DNA of 64,000 bases, from the NCBI RefSeq assembly GCF_033439725.1, contig NW_026944389.1, positions 2,604,001 through 2,668,000 of the forward strand, written 5' to 3'. Of this stretch, positions 33,674 through 46,000 are shown piece by piece. How positions within the stretch are numbered: the stretch's first letter is position 1; each line of letters opens with the position of its first letter. The DNA comes from Neurospora tetraspora. Its lineage: Eukaryota > Ascomycota > Sordariomycetes > Sordariales > Sordariaceae. Below the pieces are notes generated by a model. The model did no database searches. It saw nothing but the letters and a program-made list of their open reading frames with translations, and was not told where the DNA came from. Both the position numbers and the translations under genes were made by a program.

Positions 33674-36600
33674 TCACGCCGCCGGCACAGGTTGTGCCAA
33701 TCCAGCCCCAGTCCCAGCCATCTTACCACCCGCAGTAGGATACGCACTATCCAAAACCAAAAGCTCGTCAAAGACAGCCCTACCCTCCTCCTCCTCCTCT
33801 TGCTGCTGCCTCCGGAACTCCTCCTCAAAGTCCAGCTCCGCCTCATCATCTTGCCTGATCCTAGGCTTGCTATTCAACCACGGGATCTCGGCAAAGTCAA
33901 CCAGAGCACCGCTCGCATCCAGCGCCGCCTGTCGCATGATCCGGACCGACTCCACGCCCAGCTTCACGCGCTGCGACTGCAACCGCTGGCGGGACTCGAC
34001 GATCTTGTCGATACCCTCGCTCAAGACATCGTAGGCGTCGTGCCTTTGCTGCGTCTTCGCGTCGTTGAGGCGCGCTTCCATGACCATCTCCCGCGCCCGC
34101 TTGAGCGCCTTGAGGCAGCCCGTGTGCTCCTTGTAGTTGCTGGACATGGCCTTGGCCAGCACGTGGCGGATGCCGTCGATGTTGAGGAGGCCGGCGAAGG
34201 AGTAGAGCATGATGCGGAAGTTCTCTAGGTTGTAGCATGGTTCCGAGTGGTTGCTGGACTCGGCGGCCATGAGGGCGTAGTGATGCGCGCCTTCGAAGTG
34301 GCCGGACATTAGGCAGATCAAAGCAGCCCGGTGGAGGAAGGTGTCGGCTATCTTGAGGCCGACTTCTTTGATCCGGTCGATGGCTGTTTGGACGATGCTC
34401 CTGATTTCGCCGCCTTTTGCGGCGAGGTCGTTGAGTTGCAGGCCGAGAAGGTAGTTGAGGATGGCATCGACGTTGTTCCCTTGGTCCTGGGCTTTCAGCA
34501 CGAGATCATAGGTCTTCTTGTAGGGCCTGGTTTCCAGCTTCAGCTGTGCGTTGACTGCCAGCTTTAGAGCGCACTCGGAGAAGGGCATCCCGAGGTGGAG
34601 GGCTCGCTTGTAGATGCTGAGTGCTTTGGCTGGGTGCCTGTAGCTCAGCGCCTCCTTCATCGCCAGAGAGACCTCATGTTCGGTATCAGATTTGCCCCTG
34701 ACAGGGCCCATGTTGGGAGTTACACGTAACGAGAGAACTCGTCCGCGAGCAAATCCTCCATCGAGCTTGTTGTCTGATGAGAGCGCTGCATCCATCATGA
34801 CGCGCTCTGTGTGTCTATCAACAAAGCTGGGATTCAATGCTCTGAGCTTGCGGAACAAGGTTCGAAGGTCTCGGAATGGCACATTCCAGTTTCTTCGGCA
34901 GCTAACAAGCACGGCGTTTGTGAATGCTGCGTCAACCTGGAATCCAGCGGTGCTACAGTATTCAAGCCACTCGACGAAGGATTCAAGATCGCGAATGGAG
35001 GCATACTGCTTCGCCATCAGGGTAACTAGGAACCGGCTAAGTGGCACCTTGAGGTCGGTGATATAGGATCTCATGAAGGCATCAGTCTCCTGGACAGTGT
35101 GATCTTTTGCGTAGGTTTTGACCACCGGGACAAATGCGGTACCGCACGCATCAAGTGCTGGCTTGGAGTCCAACTTCATGGCCCCGAATGATTCCCTGAC
35201 TCCCTCCCAGTCTTGCTGCTTGGCTTTGAAGCGTGCAAAGATACCAAGCAGCCGCACGTCGTGGGCCAACTGTGGTAGCTCTGTTGAGGCTTGAGCGAAA
35301 ATTGACTCCGCCTTAAAATCTTCCCCAGCTTCCAATGCCAACTCGATCATGACACGGTATACGCCGTCCAGATGGTAAACTACATCCTTCAAGCCTAACT
35401 CTATGAGTTGCTGGAAGAACGTCTCTAACTCTTCGAAACTGCCATGTCGTCTCCAGTGAGCAGTCAGGAGCCTCATGATCCATTCCGTTTTGAGCTGACA
35501 CTTTCCCGAGGCAATGTTCAACAGGGTCTTGAGGACCTGAGTCGGTTTGTAGTTGTGGGCCTTCTCAACACACTGCACTAGCGGTCCTGCAATGCGAATG
35601 ATGGATGGCGCACTCGGGCTCATCTTGCAGTAGTTGGCGAGGAACAATCGAATGGCTGCCTTGTAATCGCCAGTGTCATGAAGTTTGGTGATAACCCATG
35701 AGGTGAAGTCATATTGACTCTCCGAGACCGAGATACACCTCCAGTATACGTCAATGGCCCTGGTGGATTTCCCCACAGCAAAGGCATGGTCGAGCAACGC
35801 TCTTCCCACCGCAAGCAATTCGGCACTCTGGACCACCGGCTTTTCCGTGAACCTTGGCAAGAAGAGACTGATGGCCGTTTCGAGTTTGGCTGGACATATG
35901 TTCTCCCCGGTCTTCGCTTGCGTCGCTTTGGCGAGAAGTGATTCTATCAGCCGTACAGGTTGGAAGTCGAAATATCGCGCCTCTGTGAGTGGTGCACGGG
36001 CTAACACGGTAGATAGGATCTTTGCGGCCTCCTCTGATCGTTCCAAGTCCAAGTAGGTCCGGCAGAGTAACGCAGAAGCCTCCATCCAGGCCTCGTCCAG
36101 ATTGCCCGGGGCTTGGTTTTGATTGGTCGCTTCGAAGATTAATGATGCGGCCTTTTCCATCTGACCCAATTCTTTGGTTCTGCAAGCTTCCTGAATCATG
36201 ACGACAATATTATCATTGCTGGGGAACGCGAGCGAGCTTCGCCCTCCTTCGTTGTCTGCCTTCCTTGAGAACCTGTGATGAATATGCCGAGTTTGCGTGA
36301 TCGGTGTTCCTTCTACCGGTGGGATAAAGTGGTGCTGCCCTGTGAGGGTTCGCTTCTTGGGTGTAAATGACCTTGATGTTTCTCTGCGGCTATGCCCGCA
36401 AGGATGTGGCCCCGAATCATGCTCTCTCCGTGTTGTTTCTGGCTCGCCGACATCCTCTCCTCTTCGCAATCGTTCCAATTCCGCGGCCCTAGCATTATCG
36501 TATTGTCGGATGATCTCCGCGGGCAGCGCAGCGTATGGCTCAGGAGCTAAGGGCAAGACGCCCGCATCCAGCAATGACTCTTCTTCCAGGGCCACAGCCA

Positions 36601-36790
36601 GAGCAGCGCCGCCCGTGTTGTAGTTCTTGGCTTGTCTGATGCGCTCTCCATTTTCAATTGCGGTCAAGGCGTTTCTGATTCGTCGTCGGCGATCTTCGGC
36701 AATGAGCGCGAGGGTGCAGGAGGTTCCCACGACAAGTCCTCGGAGGGCCGTCAAGGCAGCTTTGGAGGGGACAGGAAGTGGTGATGACAT
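33674..36790 (-). CDS. Large helical-repeat (PPR/TPR-like) protein, probably mitochondrial
   Basis: This single-exon frame codes 1038 residues. The N-terminus has few acidic residues and a hydrophobic helix followed by Arg-rich sequence (GLVVGTSCTLALIAEDRRRR), which could serve as mitochondrial targeting or a membrane anchor. From about residue 190 to 950 the protein is almost all helix pairs of roughly 35 residues, with patterns typical of pentatricopeptide proteins (for example AIDVYWRCISVSESQYDFTS and AVLVSCRRNWNVPFRDLRTL). The C-terminus is charged (DEAELDFEEEFRRQQQEEEEE) and ends Gly/Ala-rich. Fungal PPR proteins bind mitochondrial RNAs for stability or translation; the RNA target cannot be read from the sequence. 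The two next genes on the same strand are also mitochondrial. Confidence 0.75.
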   Translation of the reverse strand: MSSPLPVPSKAALTALRGLVVGTSCTLALIAEDRRRRIRNALTAIENGERIRQAKNYNTGGAALAVALEEESLLDAGVLPLAPEPYAALPAEIIRQYDNARAAELERLRRGEDVGEPETTRREHDSGPHPCGHSRRETSRSFTPKKRTLTGQHHFIPPVEGTPITQTRHIHHRFSRKADNEGGRSSLAFPSNDNIVVMIQEACRTKELGQMEKAASLIFEATNQNQAPGNLDEAWMEASALLCRTYLDLERSEEAAKILSTVLARAPLTEARYFDFQPVRLIESLLAKATQAKTGENICPAKLETAISLFLPRFTEKPVVQSAELLAVGRALLDHAFAVGKSTRAIDVYWRCISVSESQYDFTSWVITKLHDTGDYKAAIRLFLANYCKMSPSAPSIIRIAGPLVQCVEKAHNYKPTQVLKTLLNIASGKCQLKTEWIMRLLTAHWRRHGSFEELETFFQQLIELGLKDVVYHLDGVYRVMIELALEAGEDFKAESIFAQASTELPQLAHDVRLLGIFARFKAKQQDWEGVRESFGAMKLDSKPALDACGTAFVPVVKTYAKDHTVQETDAFMRSYITDLKVPLSRFLVTLMAKQYASIRDLESFVEWLEYCSTAGFQVDAAFTNAVLVSCRRNWNVPFRDLRTLFRKLRALNPSFVDRHTERVMMDAALSSDNKLDGGFARGRVLSLRVTPNMGPVRGKSDTEHEVSLAMKEALSYRHPAKALSIYKRALHLGMPFSECALKLAVNAQLKLETRPYKKTYDLVLKAQDQGNNVDAILNYLLGLQLNDLAAKGGEIRSIVQTAIDRIKEVGLKIADTFLHRAALICLMSGHFEGAHHYALMAAESSNHSEPCYNLENFRIMLYSFAGLLNIDGIRHVLAKAMSSNYKEHTGCLKALKRAREMVMEARLNDAKTQQRHDAYDVLSEGIDKIVESRQRLQSQRVKLGVESVRIMRQAALDASGALVDFAEIPWLNSKPRIRQDDEAELDFEEEFRRQQQEEEEEGRAVFDELLVLDSAYPTAGGKMAGTGAGLAQPVPAA

Positions 36791-37546
36791 GGCCGCTGGT
36801 TCCCGTGTTCCATCTCGCTCGTCAGATCATGGTCGAAAATCCCCCGTTCGAGTCGCGTGGATGGTGGGCGTCGGGGAAGGGCCCTGGTGAAGAGGTAGAG
36901 AGGTAGGTGGTCGACGGCCGAAGCTTGTCGTGAGCTCCGAAGCTTGTGTGGGACACGATGAGCTCAAAAATGTTTCCAAAAATCGATCCGCGCTGCGCCG
37001 CGGGAAACAAGCACTGAAGGTCAAGTGGAAGCGAGACCCGAACGCCTCCGCTAGGAGTGGGCACTGTTGCACTGCAGCACCCCGCTAGCTGGGTGGGTCC
37101 AGCATCTTCAGGTTGGTAATGCCGTGTTGGACTTGGCGGAATCGCATCTCAATTTCAACGGCGCCCGCAGAGCCTCCATCCGAATCCCGAGAGCCAAAAA
37201 GATGAGCGTCTGAATGCGACCTCCCTCCCGCCGTCCAGTTTGGGCAATCCGTTGTTATTTTGACATGATCTGTCTCTCATATGTACAGCGTAACCCAGGG
37301 CAAACACCCCAACGACCTGAGCAGAGTATTCCAATGTTCCCAACGTAAAAAGGCTCGGGTCTATGTCTATATCGCTTATATTCATACAAATGCTTTGTGC
37401 TTCTCTATCCATCAATCCGTCCATCCCATAAACGCCTCTTTGATATTTTCCCTTGCCGCCATCTCCATCGCGGATAGAATACAACCAACATGTCTAGATA
37501 TCGGTATACAATAACGCTTCATCTTGCGCTAAACAGAGATGCAGCA
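36791..37546. other. Promoter of the PPR-like gene and 3' flank of the carrier gene
   Basis: Both neighbours are on the minus strand. No open frame or RNA gene is supported. Confidence 0.5.
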
Positions 37547-38988
37547 TTAGGCCACCTCTGAACGTTCCTGTTCACCGGGCAAATGAGCCTCCAACTGACG
37601 CAGAATCGCCTGGTATAAAAACAGCATGCAGCCGCTTTGGATGCTGGTCCAGACTGCACGGGGTCCGACGCCTCTAAACCATCCGGCAATGCCTTCTGTC
37701 TGGTAAATCATCCTCAACCCCGTGAATACCGAAGACGTGTCCAGGGTAACAGCTCCTGGTCGTGGCGTGTGGGTTGATGGTGACGATGTCGATATTAGTC
37801 TTTTCTGGAGCTTTTGTGTCGAGCTCTCCGTGGTGCCGGACGCCTTGATAGTTCCGTCCTTCGCGGACACTTGTGTTGTCGCTGAGCCGGAGCCGATCGG
37901 CGATGCTGTGGGGTCCGGAACGACCTGGGTCTGAAGTCTGGTCTTGACTACATCGAGTGGGCACGTAATAGAACCAGCAAGACCTCCCGCCGCAGCACCC
38001 GTCAACAGTTCCAGCTGCCACCCAATGTCGCGGCTTCCCATCCACTTGTGCGCCCAGCTTTGAGCCTGCTCGTAGAACATGAACTGCAGGGCGGAAAAGG
38101 GCATGTCCCGATAGAGAGTCGCTTTGTATCCGTGGAAGAGGGCCGAAAATCCCTCTCTGCGAACAATGGTCCTGACAGCATCGGTCGTGCCCTTGTAGTT
38201 GTATCCAGATGCGAAGTAGGGGTTGTTATAGCGGCCTTGAAGTTGAAGGCGGGTCTTGAGAACTTCCGAGGGCACGTAGACGATAGACGCGGCAAAGTCG
38301 CCGAGGAACCCTAACCGCAACTCATGTCAGTAGGCGTAACTCCTATCAGCCGACTTTCCTCCTTCGACTTACCGCTGAGCAGGTAGGCGATATGGGGCTG
38401 GACGCCATAGTCCAGCATGTGCCGCTTGCTGTATTCGTAGGTGCCGAAGAACAGGACGGTTCCGGGAAACGATCCCAAGAGGGCCGGGAGCCAGCCGGCG
38501 TACAGGCCCCGTCGGATGCCTTCTTGTCGGAAGATTGTGTAGTATGATGAGCCCAGCGAGGTATATCTCGGCGGAATGTGCGGATCGCCTTGTTGTCGAG
38601 TTTTTACCGTGTCGAGCGAGTGCATGAGCATGTCGCCACTTGTCCCTCCTAAGCCGCCTGCAAGCATGCACTACCGCATGGTGGTCAGCGACAGTTTGAG
38701 GGTTGGCGATGATGGCGCGCAAGAGTTTCACCCAGGACAAGACAAGACATGACATACTTGCAGCAAAGGCGGGCGCCTTTCCAGATCCCCATCGTCAGGA
38801 GTCATATTACGCGGCGAGTCCTTTTCGGTGATAGTCCCAAAGCCCTGTTGATGTGTAAGTCCATGGTCGGCGACGGCCGTGGGCGACAGCGAAGACGGTG
38901 ACGACGACGGCGCAATTGTGGATGTGGAAGTGGAAGCGGTGGTAGGGTGCAGAGGGTCCGTACTGGCTGCCTCGAAGCCAAGCACCAT
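37547..38988 (-). CDS. mme1: Mitochondrial carrier, MME1 (YMR166C) type
   Basis: Exons are 38988-38758, 38670-38373 and 38310-37547, with introns of 87 and 62 nt; the product is 430 residues. A Ser/Thr-rich N-terminal extension of about 75 residues precedes three mitochondrial-carrier repeats. Their signature motifs are SLDTVKTRQQ (Pro replaced by Ser), PSEVLKTRLQ and PLDVVKTRLQ. A low-complexity Ser/Thr loop separates the third signature from the last helices. The stretch from LMHSLDTVKTRQQG to FLGDF closely resembles yeast Mme1, an inner-membrane carrier implicated in Mg2+ export. The assignment to that subfamily rests on remembered similarity. Both splice junctions keep the frame, including the LLQ-CMLAGG join. 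The substrate in this fungus is inferred only. Confidence 0.85.
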
Positions 38989-39548
38989 CGCCCTTTTTGG
39001 GAGGAGAAGGGAGGGCGAGGGAGTTCCGCCGCCTTAGGTGCGGGCAGCGATGTTCAATGGCGAACCCCCAAGTCTTTTGTAGAACCGCGGCGGGCAATGG
39101 CGCGCAAGCTTCATGGGGTAACTGAGATATGGATGCGAGAAGATCCAAGTTTCTTGATAAATTTCGAGGCCGCCTTTGCGCCTTTGCGAATGCCAAGACT
39201 GGCTTATCCGTTTTTTTCGGGCGCACCGTTGCAGGGTTCATGCAGCAATCGATGTGGCTCGTGCGTTTCGTTAACCCGCACGTAACATTGGTCCCCCTCG
39301 AATATTCTGTACAGCAACACCCCCTGAGACATAGTAAACAAACAGAGGCCCTGTGGTCCAGCAATCAAACTGATCCTGTTTCCTCCTTTGCTTCCCCTGC
39401 GGCCGTCGTCATTTCCCACTTATGTTGGTAACGACAAGCATCCTCTCATCGTCAAACCCAAAAGAACTGTCTGTGCGCCCAAAAAAGCAGCATGTGTGGA
39501 CGTGACCCATTCACGCAAACAACAAGGTGGACATCCTCAAAGAATGGC
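38989..39548. other. Promoter of the carrier gene and 3' flank of imp2
   Basis: Both neighbours are on the minus strand. There is no gene-like frame, and no terminator hairpin stands out. Confidence 0.5.
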
Positions 39549-40186
39549 TCACTCCAGCAGATGGCGTGCCTTCTTGATACCCGGTCGCAGGTTATGCTCC
39601 CACCACTTTACTCGTCCAAATCGATCCCACGGCGACAGGATATGCGTGACGCGCCCCGTGACCAAGCATGCTGATATCGGGCCGTAGTAGTTACTGTCCT
39701 TGGTCTTGTCGCCGTCTCCCTCCACCCAAATGTGCCCTTCTGGGACCTGGACGTATTCATGCGGATAAGGCGCCTTTGTACGGATCACGTCGCCTGCTAT
39801 TCCGACTACTCTTTTTACGACCTTTCCCTTTGGGTTCAGTGGGTTTCTGGTTTACAGTTAGTCTTCAGGTTCCCAACTGGTGCCCAAATGCGGCACGCCA
39901 GATGCTGTAGGATGAGATTTGGGTCTCACCTAAAGGTCACAATCATGCCGCGCTTGAGGTTCCGGTCCGGGTACCACTTGGAGACCAGCACAATGTCCCG
40001 GCGCGTTGACTCATTGTGGTGCGGGTTGAAGAAGGGATACATGGACGGCCCGTTGATTTGTGTGATCTCAGCAACCCAACCGTTAAAGACCACCAATGGA
40101 GGGATCCATGTTGCGTAGCGGATGAGGTAGTGTGAGAACTGGCCGAGGAAGCCGTTCCGAATTCCTGTTCCCCATCGCGCCGCCAT
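39549..40186 (-). CDS. imp2: Mitochondrial inner membrane peptidase subunit 2
   Basis: Exons 40186-39930 and 39846-39549 are joined in phase 2 across an 83-nt intron and give 184 residues. This is a type I signal peptidase-like protease of the inner mitochondrial membrane that removes sorting signals on the intermembrane-space side. After a membrane-spanning N-terminal helix (YATWIPPLVVFNGWVAEI) comes the box with the nucleophile Ser, INGPSMYPFF. After the intron comes the Lys of the catalytic dyad in KVVKRVVGIAGD. The later box PEGHIWVEGD and the strand PISACLVTGRVTHILSPW complete the fold. The length and the extended GPSMYP context suit Imp2 better than Imp1, but the two subunits are close relatives. 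Confidence 0.88.
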
Positions 40187-40717
40187 CGCTATCTGGCAAG
40201 GCGATTTGTCGAGCTACCGAAACTGTCAATGTGTTGCAACTCTTTGCCGTGAATTGCAATGCTGCTGTGAAATCGAGGGAGTGTGTTCGCCTCAACGGGC
40301 TCAGTGAGCAGTACGGAGCCTGTGACGTTAACATGGGGAGACGATAATTGCAGCCAAAAGTCCGGGCAGGCGGCGATAAGAAAACGATAAGATCGCTTGT
40401 CGGCCCCGGTAGCTGCATATCCTCGAGCGCCGTAAATCTAGTACACCACGTGCATCCAAAACATGACGGTCGTTATTAAGTCTTTGTTCATTAATCCTCG
40501 TCCCTCGCTCACATTCATTAGGCATGCGCTTGATGCAATCTTTCGGTTGATTCCTCTACCGCCTGAAGGACTTTTGTATCCCCTAGACGCCAGCCCTGTG
40601 TCGCAAAAACTGTATACATGCATCCCTAAACCTTTCCTCAAAATAGTGTCGAGTATTCCCAATGAGCCTGAAAAAAAATAGCTCCGTTCAGACATGGTTG
40701 CAAAATGAAGAGGCGCC
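40187..40717. other. Promoter of imp2 and 3' flank of the eIF2-alpha gene
   Basis: Both neighbours are on the minus strand. No additional gene or RNA is visible. Confidence 0.5.
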
Positions 40718-41863
40718 TTAGACGGTCTCGGGGATATTATCGTCGGACTCGCTGACGCTCTCGTCGCCGCTGACCTCGGCGTTCTCGCGCTCACGCTTCT
40801 CCATGAGAGCCTGGAGCTCAGCATCATCGGACTCGGTGACAGCCTTGGGCTCCATCTTCACTACAAGGTGGCCACCAGCAGCTTCGATGCTGGTCCGCAT
40901 GTCTTGAATGGCCTCCTGAAGGCGGGCAATACCGGCGTTCTTGTCCAAGCAGGTGTTGGTAAGGCTGTATAGGGTTATTAGCTGCCACTTTTCCTTCAAA
41001 ATTGCGAGAAGCTTTCTTGCAAGGACTTACACATAAAGAGGGGGGGACACAAGTCTGCACTTGACCTGGGTTTCCTCAGTGTTGCGAGCCTCCGCAGTGC
41101 GGAGAGCGGTCTTGATAGCATCGATACCCTCATAGCCGAAGCAAGTAACCTCGACATCGGCACGGACCTTGGTAGGCTGGGGAGTCAAACGCTTGCTGAT
41201 GTAGGTCTTGAGCTCCTCGGCGACCGCCTCAGTGGGGAACTGGATGTCATTCCAGACGTCGGGGTTGCTTCACATCCATGTCAGCATCCTGTCCAATACC
41301 GCCATTCGTCCCACGACTGTATGCCTGTTTCCCGGAGTGACGTACGTGATCGAAAGCTTGAAGGCATCAAGCGAGTGGCCGTATTTCTTGTTGAGGGGCC
41401 ATCCTATCGTCTCGTAGAGCTGCTCGATGGGAACGAGAGTCTTCTCGGCAACGTGGCGCATAATCGAGTGGACGATTTTGCTCTTGTTGTAACGCTCCTC
41501 GCAACGAACGATATCCTCGGGGGAGACACGGCGCTTGGACAAATCGATATAACCCTTCTCCTTGTCGACACGGAGAACGACGACGACCTCGTTGCGACCG
41601 ACACGGATCAACTTCTGGATGGAGCGAATACGTCTTCTGGAAAGCTCAGAGAGCAGGATCATGCCGTCGATGTTGTCGTACTCGAGAAGCTTGACGTAGG
41701 CGCCCATATCGGCGATCTAATCTGGGGGTCAGCTCTGACGCATTCACATGCGCATGCGCACCACCGGGACCCCAGTGTATCGTACTTGCTTAACGTTGAC
41801 CATAACGAAGGAGTCGATTTCAGGATACTTCTCCTCGTAGAAACGGCAGTTTGAGAGCGACAT
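40718..41863 (-). CDS. sui2: Translation initiation factor eIF2, alpha subunit
   Basis: Four exons (41863-41786, 41716-41346, 41267-41031, 40964-40718) with introns of 69, 78 and 66 nt give 310 residues. eIF2 carries initiator Met-tRNA to the 40S ribosome. The N-terminal S1-type RNA-binding domain reads [20 protein letters not shown] through [18 protein letters not shown]-like sequence. The loop [13 protein letters not shown] holds Ser52 (Ser51 after Met removal), the site phosphorylated by Gcn2-type kinases under amino-acid starvation. The helical middle ([20 protein letters not shown]) and the C-terminal domain ([20 protein letters not shown]) follow, then an acidic tail ([12 protein letters not shown]). 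All junctions restore the conserved sequence, so the model is reliable. The gene is divergent from nte1. Confidence 0.96.
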
Positions 41864-43003
41864 CTTGGCGACTGGTGCCTTTTCCCGGGCGGGGCAAACG
41901 GGGAAATAAGTGGTGTTGGTGGTGGTGTTGAAAGGGGGAGGGCGATGTCGGCGACGAGGTTCGCAACAATGGGCGAGATGGAGTTCGAGTGGGTGGTCTG
42001 GAGGGGTTGATGACCGAGAAAGAAAATTGACCGAGTTCGCTGCAAGTGGCCACAGCTGGGAAAGGTCCTCTGGAAGTTCAGTCCTGGTTGCGGCGGCGGG
42101 TTCTCGAAGAGGGTCCAGAGAGGCTCAAAGGACTCAGAGTCAAGCCAGATGCGTCGCAGTATTTTTCGGGTACCAACCAAAAATTACGTGCAGACAAGAC
42201 TGCGAAAGTGGCGGGGCACTGGGGAAACGAAAGTGGGCTGTGGCTGGTGCGCGGGATTGAGGGGTGAATTTCACGTTCTTACCGTGACGGCAAGACGCGG
42301 CTCCATCTTTTCTTTGCGGTCGGGGTGAGGAAGCGCACAGTGGGAACAATGGCACGGCAGGTATGTACCTCTCGGTTACCCCACCTGCCCTTCCGAACCC
42401 CACTGTGCCGAGCGCCAGCTCAATGGGCAGGAACAACGACGTCAATCGTGAACCGACAGTGGGGACAAGCCTGGAATCTTCCTTGGACATTCGTCGAGCT
42501 AGGGAGCTTCGACCACTGAACCTTGCTTGTCAACCAACGACGGGACTTGGAGATTCGAACTTTCCCGTCGCATAATAAGTCCCGAGGGCCGACCATCACC
42601 CGACCTCCTACGCCTTATGTCTCTCCTTGGAGAATCTCGCCTATTTCCTTTTCTCGACGGTCTCCGTCCCGGGTGACAACACTTAAACCGACATGACAAA
42701 GAACCGAGCGACGATACCGCAGACAAGGTAGTAAGAGTTGGGTTTCAACAACAGGCATCGGGGAGGGGACAACACACCTTGATTAGGTTGCGACGGTACC
42801 TTGGGGTTCACCTTGATCGACGACACCATCCTCCACTATTCCCACGACGACGGCGCGACAATACCGCGATACTTACTACACTTCGCGCGACGAAGACGAC
42901 GCAGACGAATTCATAACAAAACACACACTTTCTCCTTTCCAGACACAACCGACACGACCGGCCCGGTAACTCTTGGCTTGCTTGATGCTTCAGGCTTCTG
43001 AAA
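41864..43003. other. Divergent promoter region between eIF2-alpha and nte1
   Basis: These 1.1 kb must serve both housekeeping genes. The left part (about 41880-41960) is rich in short GGTG runs, and the right part before nte1 is C/A-rich. No gene is seen; open frames are short and domain-free. Confidence 0.5.
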
Positions 43004-46000
43004 ATGGAGTCTCTTAGCAACCTCAGCAACGCCATGAGCTCGGTGCTTTCCGAGACGACGTCCACGACTGCGACGGCGATCCTCGCCGATCCTACAGAAG
43101 CTCTCTCGTCTGTGGTCGCCCTCGCCAGCGATGCGGTCGTCAAAGCTAGCGATGTGGTTCCCGAACACACCTCGATATCATGGTTCACCCTCATCCTCCG
43201 GCTCTTGCACCTCATCTCGAGTGTGCTATACTTCGTCATCAAGCTGGCCACCATCACTACACCCACATTCCTGTTCAACATCTTTTCGACTAGTCTGACT
43301 GTGACCATGAACGCTACTACGCTGTAAGTCATCCGCCAGCCGCATATTGTGTACATGGACTGGAGGCTGGTGGATCTAACTGTGTGTTTAGTGTGCTTAT
43401 CATGTTGTTCATGATGGGAGGAGTCACCTGGGTGGTCAGATATCGCTACTTGAACATGTACTCACGGCTTCCTCCCGAGCCCCAGCGCAAAGAGCCAGCC
43501 GTTGACCTGTTCCCCGAAACACAGGAGGAGGGAGTAAAGTCCGGGCTAGCAAGCTACTTTGACGAGTTCCTCAGCGCCATCAAGATTTTTGGTTATCTGG
43601 AAAGGCCGGTTTTCCATGAACTGACCCGCAGCATGTCGACGAGGAAGCTGATCGCTGGCGAAACCCTCAACCTCGAGGAAGAACAAGGATTCTGTCTTGT
43701 GGTCGACGGTATGGTGGAGATCTTTGTCAAATCCGCCAGAGATGGTCGATACTCAGCCAGTGGCCCTTCGTTCGAGACCAGTAGCGACGATGAGGAAGGC
43801 TTTGCTCCGGGTCGCCAGCGCTACCAGCTTCTGACCGAAGTGCGAAACGGTGCCCCCATGTCATCACTGTTCTCTATCATGTCACTCTTTACCGAAGATA
43901 TCCAAATGCATGACACCGACGACGACGACAGCCCCGACCCAACGCCTTCCGCTGCTGGCACCGCTATGCCTGGTTACCCTATGAACGCCAACTTCCGGCA
44001 GTCGAACGATACGCTCCCGTCCACCCCAGGTACCCCATTTTCCGACAACCACGAAATGCAATTTGGTTTGGCTTCGGCTGAGTCTCTAACATCGTCTCCC
44101 CTAGCTCATGATTCTTCGAGGATACCAACACTTTCTCTCGCGAACGCTCGTCCTGCTGTACCCCGCCGGCCGGTACCGAAGAGGCTCAATACCACCTCAG
44201 CCCATCCAGATATTATTGCGAGAGCGACAGTGGACACCACCATAGCCATTATCCCCGCCAGCGCCTTCAGGCGTCTGATCAAGATATATCCCAAGGCCAC
44301 TGCGCACATCGTTCATGTCATCCTTTCGAGGTTTCAGAGAGTTACACTTGCCACTGCTTACAACTACCTTGGTTTGAGCGGCGAAGTATTGCAGATGGAG
44401 CGCAACATGTTGAAGTATACAGTTCGGCAGCTCCCTAATCATCTCAGAGGAGACGCTTTGGACAGACTCAAGGAGAAGTTCAAGCGGGAAAGGGAAAGAA
44501 TTGGAGAGAAGGAGGTCGAAAAGGGCATTGCTCTTCACAATGCGCATGCTGCCCGCCGACGTCGTTCGGCTGCCTCGCTTCGGAAAGAAGTGGCACTGCA
44601 GGCATATTCGAAAAGGCGGCAGAGCATCGTCACCGCGACCCCTGCATTCGGAGCACGTCGAGAACGCCGATCACCCGACATGTCTAGCCCCGGCGATTTG
44701 CTCACGAATACGCAACAGTTGAAGTCTGGACCGGCATCGCAGCTTGATCTAGCGCGAGACGCTATATCTCCTCGGCCACAGCGAAATCTCAGTCCCTTCT
44801 CTACTCCCCGAAACGCACATGTCTCCCTTGACACGAGAGAAGCCCTTGATGAAGACGACATGTTCCGAGAGTCGGTGCTCGAATGCATGTTCAGGGCCAT
44901 TGGCTTGACCGGTAACGGAAGTGTCAATCCGGATTCCACGCAAGCTTCCCCAAGGTTCGTTCCTATGGACCAGCGACGTTCGAGGGGTGGTCTAGGCCAT
45001 ACTGCCTTTGGCTTCATGGATGCCTTCGACCCATTTGACAACGACACGGAGTCAGTTACGTCTGGTGGATTTAACTCATCGTCACCAGTCCCCAATCCTC
45101 AACTACTCGCACACGATATGAAGGACGAGGCTGAGATCGTCTTCTTTCCTAAGGGCTCTGTCTTGGTGGAGCAAGGCGAGAGGAATCCTGGTCTCTATTA
45201 TGTTATTGATGGTTTTCTCGACATTTGCGTTCCGGGCGACGATTCATCACATGACCTTCTCCAGTCATCAGCCAAGGTAGACCATGGCCACGGTTCAACA
45301 ACTGGTGCCGACGCCTTCGGAGCCAACTCGTCGCGCTTTCCAGAACCGAATATGAACAACAACTTTGGCGCTGAGCAGAAAAAAGGCAAACAAGGTCGAA
45401 GGAGCGTGGCTCTGATCAAACCAGGTGGGCTTGCTGGTTATGTCGGTACTATTTCCTCATACAGATCGTTTATCGATGTTGTTGCGAGAACAGATGTCTG
45501 TGTCGGCTTTCTCCCGCTCGCCTCCATCGAGAGGATTGTTGACCGTTATCCCATTGTTCTGCTTACCATGGCTAAGCGGCTTACCGAGTTACTGCCGCGT
45601 CTACTTCTGCACATTGACTTTGCTCTCGAGTGGGTGCAGGTCAACTCCGGTCAGGTTTTGTTCCGCGAAGGCGACGAAAGCGAAGCTATCTACCTTGTTC
45701 TCAACGGCCGGTTAAGACTGGTTGAAGATCAGAAAGAGGGCGGAATGAACGTCAAAGCCGAATTCGGCCAGGGAGAGAGTATCGGAGAGCTGGAAGTGTT
45801 GACTGAATCCTCACGTACCGGAACTCTACACGCAATCCGCGAAACCGAACTGGCGAAACTTCCTCGGACGCTCTTCAACAACTTAGCCCAGGAGCATCCT
45901 AACATCACCATCAAGATTTCCAAGATTATCGCAGCTCGAATGAGGGCGTTCATCGACGATCCTTCACGTATGGGACTCAAAGATAATATGGTTCGAAGCT

